DNA of 64,000 nt, taken from positions 40,706,158 through 40,770,157 of the forward strand of contig OX459096.1 in the NCBI GenBank assembly GCA_949775045.1. Reading direction: 5' to 3'. The notes under the pieces are model-generated. The model searched no databases. It worked only from the letters and a program-made list of their open reading frames with translations, and was not told the origin of the DNA. Position numbers and translations under genes: made by a program. This document shows, one piece after another, positions 23,628 to 34,100 of the stretch. The DNA comes from Metridium senile. Taxonomy: Eukaryota; Cnidaria; Anthozoa; Actiniaria; Metridiidae. Position 1 is the stretch's first letter. Every line of letters starts with the position of its first letter.

Positions 23628-24171
23628 GAGTTTTGTTTCAATGATGGATGCCCTATATGTTATTCATTTTTTTTTCTGTCTTGTTGATAGTTTCGGTGAA
23701 AGAGCAAAAACACTATATTCATGACATAAAATCACATTGCTTTTGTCAAGGACAATTAAAGTAATGAGGTATTGTTTTGATCACGAATCACTGGCTGTTT
23801 TTTCATACTCTCGCAGGTCACATTGTTGCATAACCCTTTTACTAAATCTGAAACAATACTAACACTAACTTCTCATTTTACACAACCATTATGACAAGCT
23901 GTCACATTTTCACAGAGCGCTAAATCTGGAATCACGTAAAATCATGGTCACAGGTAGCCTCCTCCACAGGATACTCCTTTGAGATTCCTGTGGGAAGTCA
24001 AGAAGTAAAAAAAATTGCCTGCCAAAGAGGCTAGGTTACCGGTGAATATGATTTCATGGATCACTGCTAGTATTTTTTGCTTTTCACAAATCACAGGCTG
24101 AATTGTAAATCACAGATAAGCACTTCCCCACCCTGTATACAGTAATGACTTGGTTTTATTTGGTTTTGCTC

Positions 24172-24845
24172 TAGCAACAAGTACACTCAAGCATGTTAAG
24201 GATTGGGATTTTAGGATTTTAAAAAAAAAATAATTTCTTGCTTGTGTTTTTAAGCATAAAGCTGAAATATGGATCAATATTCATATTTGGGCTGATCAAT
24301 AGTTTAGTGGTGAAAATGTTGACATAAAATGGTCACGTGACCATTAAGGCGAAAAAATAGAAATTTAAAAATGGGCCGGTTAGAACTATTTTGCAGAATA
24401 TTAGAAGGAATGTGAAAACAATGCATATTTGAAGGTCTTTCGAAATCAGCCTCGTTTGGTTGTCCATCGTACAAGGTATGTGAGTTATAAGGCAAAACAG
24501 GTCACGTGACCTAAGGCTAAATTAACAATTATTAAGATTTCTCCAAATTAGAGAATGAATGAAATCCAAACGAAGCGCATTGAGAGAGAGCAGCATGAAT
24601 ACAATGTTTTAACATAGTTTTTACTTTTAAAGAAAATGTTTCTAACCGGCCCATTTTTAATTTTCCAGCCTTAATGGTCACATGACCACTTTCTGTCATC
24701 AACATCACCACCAAATCTTTGAAGAACCCAATTGTGAACAGAAAACCAAATTTTAGCTTTGTGCATTGAAGAGTAAAGGAGAAATAATTTTTTTGAAGAT
24801 TTCCGAAAATCCCAGGCCTTAACATGCTTGAGCAAGTTGCAACCA
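24172..24845. mobile_element. Long imperfect palindrome between La and TAF5
   Basis: Arms of about 200 bp each. The outer pair is CTCAAGCATGTTAAGG near 24187 against CCTTAACATGCTTGAG near 24817. The inner pair is TGGTCACGTGACCATTAAGG near 24330 against CCTTAATGGTCACATGACCA near 24669, followed by AAAAATGGGCCGGTTA and TAACCGGCCCATTTTT. A third CACGTGACC word lies in the centre (24503). No coding capacity was seen; it is a fold-back, non-autonomous element filling the gap between two convergent genes. Confidence 0.85.
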
Positions 24846-24922
24846 CAAAGCATGTATGGATTGTTCCAGTGGCCAGACAGAGAAAAGCAACTGTCTAGCC
24901 AAACAATCCATGCATGCTTTGC
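24846..24922. mobile_element. Small hairpin element
   Basis: AAGCATGTATGGATTGTT on the left and AACAATCCATGCATGCTT on the right enclose about 35 bp. It abuts the longer palindrome at 24845 and may be a second small insertion or that element's outer end. Confidence 0.65.
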
Positions 24923-25020
24923 AGTCACAGCTCGTACTCTATTTCCCCACCCCTTATGCAATTGGTGAATACACCATATAAAGCACCACATACAACAAAA
25001 CTACATTTTTTCTCATAAAG

Positions 25021-25026
25021 TTTATT
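25021..25026 (-). terminator. Probable TAF5 polyadenylation signal AATAAA
   Basis: TTTATT on the plus strand reads AATAAA on the TAF5 strand, about 80 bp after the TAF5 stop codon (25108-25110). A short 3' UTR is implied. Confidence 0.6.
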
Positions 25027-25107
25027 CTGTTACATATTATTATTTACAATTTTTACAAAAATTTTTTCATAATGTTGCCAATTGTTAGAGTTGGTAGATA
25101 ATAGCCG

Positions 25108-28100
25108 TTAAGTTGCGTTGAACTGACCAGTTGCTAGAAGTAGGTTTCTGAATGTAAAGTGAAGGTAGTGTATTGGAGTATTCTTTGTCTCGTAGGATCC
25201 TAACTGATAATCTGCTGATTTATCCAACCTGTAGGAAATGTATTAATGATATCATGATAAATAGTTCTATGCTAAATGTGTTCATTTACATTTCATAAAC
25301 CTGCTACCTTATATACCCTAAAAACGTCAATGGAGTTGAACTTAACATCTTTTTAATCCAGCTGAAAAAACCATGAGTACTTCTGAAAAAACCATGAGTA
25401 CCTGTGAGTTCTTTTTATATAGTTTCTTTACAAAGCATTGAGGCTAAAATTGTTTTGTGTTTGTCCTCTTAATTTGAATGCTGATTTGTTAACCATATCT
25501 TCTATAATCTTATGGCATGATTAGATGGATTTGTGTCTCAGTTCACAAATCTCTTCAAGAATGGTTTACTCACCCTCCATGTATATCATCCTCATCTTCT
25601 TCTGGGTTACAAATAGCTTTAGCATTCCATAGCTTTACACAGTTATCAACACCACCTGCATAAACAAATATTATTTATAATAATATTGATATATTTATTG
25701 GCAGCAATTGTAAGGTATGTTACATTCTTAGCACTTGTTTCTTTGTGCCACCTAATGCAGGATAGTGTAGTGGTGGGAAACAGGGCCTATGATTTAACAC
25801 TAAATTACCGTGAGCTGTAGTCAAATTCTAAAGAAGATATTTAATGCTATCAAGGCTGAGGTTGATCAATAAGAATGGGGTTTTGGTGTGGGAGGACGGT
25901 CATTGAGATCAGGGTTAGTAGAGTTGTAGGTTTCAAAGGTTTATTAATTTGTAGTTTTATTACCAAGTCTGCTGAAATGCACTGAAATGCACACAACAGA
26001 GATGTTCTAAAAGATAGCCAAGTGCTGACATAAAAACATTTTATTGATATCTACTATGATATTTGCTTCTCTGGAGTGTAAGACATGAGATATAATCTGA
26101 TAAATCAATTACCTGAAGCAAGAATGTTTCCATCTTGACAAAAACGCAATGAATAAACAGAATCTTTGTGTCCTTTTAGTTCTGTGATAAGAGTTCCCTC
26201 AGCCAAGTCCCACACTAGTATCCGTTGATCAACACCTTTAGATTAATTATCATATATTAAATCAAAATGGCAGATTTCACATGAAATAAGAACTGATCAC
26301 ACAGCCTGCAGAACAGACATTCTTGTGGAGTCTTGGGAAAAAACAAGCTTTGGGGTTCCTGTGCTATTTGTGGGTAACAAGCCAGAAATGGTTCACCTAC
26401 CAGAAGAAACTAAGTAGCGACCACTCCTTGAGAATGCAAGAGCATGAACTGGACCCTTCAAAAGATATAAAATTGATAATTAGATTCCATAGCAACAATG
26501 CTGTCTTGTATAATGATAATGATAATGTATTTATATAGCGCACTTTCTATGTGTATACACCTAATCCAAAAAACGTTGTCGGGTCCGCCGCACAGTCCTC
26601 GCGCCAAGACCGTGAAGGAAAACACAGTGAATATTTTGATGAGAGTGATAAAACAAGAAAATAAAAGTAGGCACAACACTATTTCGTTGAAAAAAGTACC
26701 ACACTAGAGTGTGAACATGCAAATAAATTAATTACTGATTAGATATAACCAATATCTTTCACAGTCTTGGCGCGAGGACTGTGCGGCGGACCAGACAACG
26801 TTTTTTGGATTAGGTGTATATTCAAATGCGCTTTACACATTGTAGTTAGCTGTTAGTAGTTAGTATATATTAGTGTAAGTGTAGGCCTTTCACTGAGGAT
26901 GGTCGTGACCTGCGTCCTCAGTCGTTCTTTTACGTCCCCCCGATTAATGGTTAGTGTGTGAGTGGCGAGACGGGACCTCCGATTTAACGTCCTTATCCGA
27001 GAGGAAGCGAAGCCTAACAATTATAAACCGAAATAAATACAAAGTTATAACATTCTCCTCAATTATTTAAAGACCCTGAGTGATGGGCTGGCTGGGGTTT
27101 GAACCCCCGACCTCCCGGTTAACAGGCCGTGCTCTCCCAACTGAGCTAACCCGTTAATCGGTATACATGTGTATTCAAATTGGAGGATATTATAGGACTG
27201 GTGAAGAAGGTTAGCAAGGTGTCAAACATGTCTTTTATGCAACACCAACCTATAAATTTTTGAAGTTAATTTTCAATTGTTATATCATTCTACAGATGGA
27301 GTAATCACTAAGATTTTACATTTACCTTGTGTCCTGTGAACAGTCTAACTGAAGTGCCCGTCTGTATATCCCATAAACGAACAGTACGGTCATTAGATCC
27401 TGTGGCCAGGTAATTACAATTGGGATGAAATACAACTTTCTGGATGATAAAACACAAATACATTTTGATTAATGGCAGTGAAAAACAAAGCTACCCAACA
27501 TGCAACAAGTTTGGTTGCAGAATTCCTGTAAGCAACTAAAACATATTTGTTAGACAGTAGCAATTGACAATAGTACAAAATGAACTTACATTAACATCTG
27601 ACACATGACCTGCAAATATCCTTAATGGCTGCTGATGGTCTGTTGACCACAGGCGAGCAGTACGATCATATGATGCTGATGCAAAGTAATGACCACGTGG
27701 GCTGGAAAAGGGTAAAGATACGGTGAAACATGTATACTGTAGCTGTAACATAGGGGTTGTACCTCTTTCACACTTTCAAGTGTTAAAACATTAGTTTTGC
27801 AATATTTTTAAACTAAATGTATCCTATACATGTATGTACCCTATTTAAACATAATTATGTTATTTCTATTCAAGAACGCCCAATCCCTGAACATCTCCAG
27901 GATTATACACCAAAAAGCCTAACTTCACACACAAACTAAAATTAAAACAAGTACACGTTTTAAAAGTGTTTTAATACCAAGCAAGAATAAGAAGAGACAA
28001 AATTAATGCACAGGGAATAAGGTGCATGTCTGTCTTGTAATCTTCAAGTAATTTCTTCCACGTTGTGTATAAAAGTAGAGACTGTCTGTTATTCAATCTA

Positions 28101-31100
28101 ATTCTTAGTACATCTTAACTATAAAACCATTGTATGTTAAATGGGATATATTTACCAAAATTGAACATCCCAAACAGAGTAGTTGTGTCCTTTATAACAA
28201 ACTAAAGTTGTGAAGGTATAAAGACTCCAAAGCCTTATAGTCTTGTCTTCAGAACATGACAGTAAATACATATTATCATGAACAATACTGACGCCAAATA
28301 CTGGACCAGAGTGACCTACAAGACGACGACACTCTGTAGCTGTCCTAGAAAACAAAACATGATCAAAGTGTGTGATTAAAGAATGTATTTTGTAACACCA
28401 TTGTTAAAGAGTGTGATTATGCAATCATGTCACACAACACTTACAAGTGCAGAATTGAGGGTAAGTTAATTACAGACTGTTTGTTTCTTAGTTTTGAACA
28501 TGTGCAATTTGTTGAATATATTATGTACTTACTTATCATCCATAATTCTTTCCATGACATCCTCTGTGTCAAGAAAAATTGTATCAGTAATTATATCAGA
28601 CTTTATAATTCAACTGCAAATTTTCCTCCGGTCTCATTGGTCGAGGGGCGATCAACGTGATGTGATACTATCAGCGCATAGTGTCCGCTGAGCTTTTCAT
28701 CCGCTTCGGAAAATTTTGTTGTTGAATAATAAAAACAATAAAGCAGTTAAAATCTCGGGCATAATGCTGTGATAGTTGCCCTTGGAAACTGGATGTTCCT
28801 CAAAACTTCATAGTCGCCCTCGAACTGCGTTCTCGGGCGACTATTTGTTTTTCTGAACATCCAGTTTCCGTGGGCAACTATCACAGCATAATGCCCTCGA
28901 TTCAACTACTCTATTGTTTAAATAGTATTTGCACATGAAAACATTATCTCTATTATTAAAATTCTAATATAAAATAATTTGCACACATTAAAGACTGTGG
29001 TAACAATTATTGTGTTATAAGAAAAAAGGTGGAATTAAAGTTTTACTACATCTTACCAGCTTCTTTGTCAATCTTGTTCAAATCTGATGGAGCTTTAAGG
29101 CTTCGTAGTCTTTTAGGAGTTAAGCTCCACACTCTCACACAGCTGTCCTCAAAACCTGCACTTAGTAGCGTTGCATCATCAGATATACACGCACAATTAA
29201 CACTGGAAAGATAATCACAATAGAACATATCTAATTCAATCCATAATAGCTTGATTAGAACTTTCACTAACCCTTAGCAGAAGGTTGAGCAGAAGTGTCT
29301 ACTGCACAAGAAATGAGAACAACAACCTCAACCAACCACTGCTTATTACAGTATTTCATAATGTGTGGTAGTCTAAGACTGTGTATGGACATTTTATTAG
29401 CTAGTTGTCTGATAACGAGGGAAACAATGCCATCCTTTGATAAGTGGATCATTAAATGATACCCAAAGAAAAATTGGCTGTCAGTTGACTGTGTAAATAT
29501 CATTTTTTGTATTCAATCTGCTTCATGAGTGAGGTTTAATATAAAAGCACTCTAACATAAATTCTAAACGTGTGAGTTAAAGGTTTGTATATATTATATA
29601 TTCAAATGCAGTGGTAGTGTGTATGAATGGACTGGGAGAAATTACAACCTCTGCTGCTCAGAAGATCCAAGTATGAATAAAATATATTTTTTTAATCTCA
29701 AAACTGCCAATTTGATGGCAAATATTTGTCAAGTTAGACATACCCTTCATGGGAGTTCAGAATACTGTAGAAACATACTGAAGGAAGTGTGTTAGAGTCA
29801 AGTTTCAATCTTTTTGCTTTCTCTTTCAACACCTGAGCTTTATGCATCTTGTCACTGTCTTTCCTAAAAAGGTACAGAAAAAAGGAGATAAGAATTCAAC
29901 ATGTTTTGGCACCTCTGTTTTGGAAACTAACATTATCTAGTACAATTTTTGGGTTGCAACCATTCCCAGGAGAGTGAATTGAACAAAAGAAATGGCAGCC
30001 ATGCTGGTGGTCTTGACAAAAGAAAACCATCACTGTGACTGGTAGTACTTTGGTTCAATTTGCTCTACTGGGAATGGTTGTAAACCAAGAATATTATCAA
30101 CTGAAGATGTAATGTTGCTGTACTTACAATCCAGGAAAAGGGATTCTGCTTAGTGGTGGTGCATTTGGGTTGAACTCAAACTTTTTCCTTCCTTTTTCAA
30201 ATTGAAAATATACAAATGTTAATCCAACTATAACTAAAATATGTGGAATCTTGGTGGTTTTGTGTTTACCTGGTCCATTTTCCTTTTTGGGTTTCTTTTT
30301 CTGATATTCAAAGTATTTTGATTAGTGAAGGCAAAAATCAAGACTGACAAGATGAATGATTTAATTAATCAATATACAAATGAATGAATAAATGAATGAA
30401 TAAACAAATGAATGAATAAGCAAATGAATGAATGAATGGATGGACAAATGAATGAATAAATAAATGAATGAACAAATGAATAAACGAACAAATTAATGAA
30501 CCAATTAATAAACAAATGAATGAACAAATGAATGAACAAATGAATGAACAAATGAATGAATGAATAAATAAATAAATGAATGAATAAATGAATGAACAAA
30601 TGAATGAACAAATGAATGAATGAATGAACAAATGAATGAATAAACAAATAAATGAATGAATAAATGAATGAACAAATTAATTTATGAATAAACAAATGAA
30701 TGGATGAATAAACGAGCAAATGAATGAATGAGCAAATGAATGAATGAATAAACAAATGAAAAAATAAATGAATGAACAACTGAATGAATAAAGCAATGGA
30801 CATTGAATAAAAAGTGATTGAGCAAATGAAAGAATTATCTTTGACTAAATAGAATAATTATGACTTTATTTTGTCAATTATCCAAACACTACCTTGGGTT
30901 TATCTTTATCTTCTTCCTCTTCGTTGTCGTCCTCCAGGGTTATTCCCAGGTCTGGTTCTGGTTGCATGCCATACAGTACTTTGGTTTTATTGGCTGTAAC
31001 AAAACAGTAACAACACATTTTATAGACATCCATAAATTCCTTAATAACAAATGAGAACTTAATAAATGAGAACTATTGTTGGACTATACAATATTTGCGT

Positions 31101-34100
31101 CCAATCTGTATGCAATATACAATGGCTCGTCTTTGGCTCGATTTTTAAATTGCCTACAGATCAGCTGCTCATATTATATATATTATTTAGATGTGAGGTA
31201 CCCTAGTCACTTCTCTATTTTTCTCTGAGCTTCTACACAGCTGTATGATGTTGTTATACCTTCAAATGTTGCATCTCCAGTAATTCCACCTGATGTAGCA
31301 TCAATGGACTGCTTGTTTCTTGGACGACCATCAAACACTGTAAATGGACAGAATACATTAAATTGTTGTAAGGGGGCTTTCTTTTATTAGTGTATGTATG
31401 CTGGGGGGGTTGGCAATATTGAGGGGGGTCGCTTTATATAGGAAGCTATATAGGGGGTTGTTGCAAATTGTATGCTGTGGTATAGGAGTTTAGTAAAAAT
31501 TGGACCAAATATAGGGAGGGCTATGATATTTTCGCTTTCCAACAAGAGGGGGTCGGGTAATATTTGGTTAAGACAACAGGCGATTTAATAATAAATGAAA
31601 GCCCCCAAACTACATACGGGAGTAATTATAGTATATCTTGTATGCATGTGCATAATAATTGTTCTTATCTTTGTTAGATAATGTCAACAAAAGATTCCAA
31701 GTTAAAAAACTACAATGGGAAAAAGCTCACAAAGAATGAAATTGTTTCTAATATATTATGTACACTTTGTCCTCTTCTGTCTACACAATAACACTAATGA
31801 AAAGGATAATTGCATAACAACCCATACCATCAAAATGTAGATGTTGTTGGATGACAGACAAAAGTGTTTCTAGTTGGTTTTCCTAAAACAGAAACAAAAA
31901 TTATGTTCAATTTTGAATTCAATATTGACATTTATCTATTCATTCATTCATTCATTTAATATGTACTTTGTATTTTAATTATGTATGTATGTATTTATTC
32001 ATTCATTCATTCAACCATCCATTTATTTATCCATCCATCCATTTATTTATTAGATATTACTTACCTGTAGATGTTTCTTCAATATTTGATAGGTATCTCT
32101 GGACATTCTTATCACAAATTTATTACTCCTAAAACATAAAACAAATGTATAATATAATCCATGTGATTGTAGTAAAAGAAAATTAGAAATATCCTTTTTT
32201 TCTACATTTCGCTAGATCAAAAACCAAAATATCACAAAAGCCTTTCCATTAGTTTGATTGAGGTTTGATAATCTGTTAGTAGTTGATGCCATGTAAACAG
32301 ATCAGCAGAAATACATGATGTTAAAGTCAGACTTACTATACTGCTGGACAATGCCTATAGACAGTTATTCCCCTAGTATACAATTCTTGGTTTCCAACCA
32401 TTTCCAGGAGAGCGAATTGAACAAAAGTACCACCAGTCACAGGGATGGTTTTCTTTTGTCAAGACCACCAGCATGGCTGCCATTTCTTTGTTCAATTCAA
32501 TTTCCTGGGAATGGTTGCAACCCAAGAATTGACTGAAGTGGGGATGATGATGATGACAGCTTCCCTTCACATAATAATGATCATTTTATATCCACCATTA
32601 CTAACATCCCCTTGGGCTGGACTTTTATTCATTATTGATAGGGATCAATCAAAGGACCTATAGTTCAGAATACATGCCAGTTTGTTACCTAAGGATTGCC
32701 ATGAATTCACTTTTATCCATGTGTTGTCTTCTGGTGATTGAGGAAAGACGTACAATATCTTCTTCATGGTAATCTTCTTGGCAATTTCTGAACTTGGTAA
32801 AGAATGACTGAGCTAGAGAGAAGAAATACAAAAACATCAAACCTTGTTTTTTATACTCTGTGATCAAGGTAATTTTCATTATTAATAATTATAGTTTGCA
32901 GTCCCTATTTGCATGAAATAATAAATCATTGTTTTATGTTGAAATACAGGGAGTTGTTACCGAATCTCCCTAGCCAGTGGATAATGTTTAAGTATCCGAC
33001 ACATTCACTACCCCTACATATTTAAACTCTGCTCACATGTTGATTTTTGCAGAGGGAGAAAAACTGGATAAGCCAGAGAAAAACCCTTGTGGTATGGTAG
33101 AGAACAACACATATTTTTAAATACCTCATTTATTCATTTGTCACCTCAGCCGGGAATTAAGGAGGCTCGAGTCAGTAATTTTCGCGCTCACCCGGCGACG
33201 TTTGCAAGGCCATAGCTCCCGCGTCAGAGGGTATTTTGACAATATTTTTTAACACTTCTCTACATATAGAATAAAGTTTTTAAAAAAGTTATTTTTAATA
33301 AAATCGACAATATATTAGCCGACAAATGATAACGCCGCCGAATTTCTATGTAGCCTATTTTGGGGAAAAATCGACCTAAACTTTTAAAACCACATAGCCT
33401 ACTTTAAAGCTGTTACCTGGGTCAACAATCTGGCAAAGTTTTAACAAAATTCATCTCACCGATTTTGAATAAAAACGGGACAATTTTTTTCAGTGCAAAA
33501 AATCATTGTTTTATAATATTTACTGATAACAACAGACTTTGAAAGGTTTCCTTTGAAAAGATAAATCAAAATCCTTCCAGCCAGGTATTAACAGGACATT
33601 TTTCTACATTGTCTGTGAATTTCAACAAATTTAGTCCACGGGATGTTTTTTGGGAAAGGATATAAATCGGCAAAAGTTTGTCAGTTTTTGTGCAAAACTT
33701 CTAATTTTTACTTCTGAGCACGCTAATGGAAAAATCTGATAGATTTTTTTTATTTTTTAGCTATCAAAAGTTCACCATATTTTCAAGTGCGCCTCTAAAT
33801 TTTATAGTGATTGAAATATTTTGAGGCGGTCAAATAAAATTCTGAACGTGGGTATATTTGCCTTTGCTTTGCAACGGCCGGTTTGTTTTTATTTCACCTT
33901 CTTTTGCAGGCTTTTACGTCACGCATGCGGACTAACCAAGCGTGAAAATTTATATCACACCTCGCAAAACTTTGATTATAAGGAAAGCTAGAATATTATT
34001 ACTGTTTATGCTCACTAATGTTTGCACGTGTATAAATCTTCGCTTGATATGGTTTCTGTGTAATAAAAACAAGCAGAAAATGGTCAATAATAGCAAATCA

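Noticed and set aside
27085..27160. A working tRNA-Asn-like gene on the minus strand
   Set aside because: A and B boxes are good, but the acceptor stem pairs poorly and the sequence continues into a SINE body with a microsatellite tail.
30365..30803. Two overlapping minus-strand frames of Phe, Ile and His repeats
   Set aside because: Translation of an AATG/AACA microsatellite.
32445..32663. 72-codon frame within TAF5 intron 6
   Set aside because: It lies largely in a MITE whose other copy (29943-30092) does not preserve the frame.
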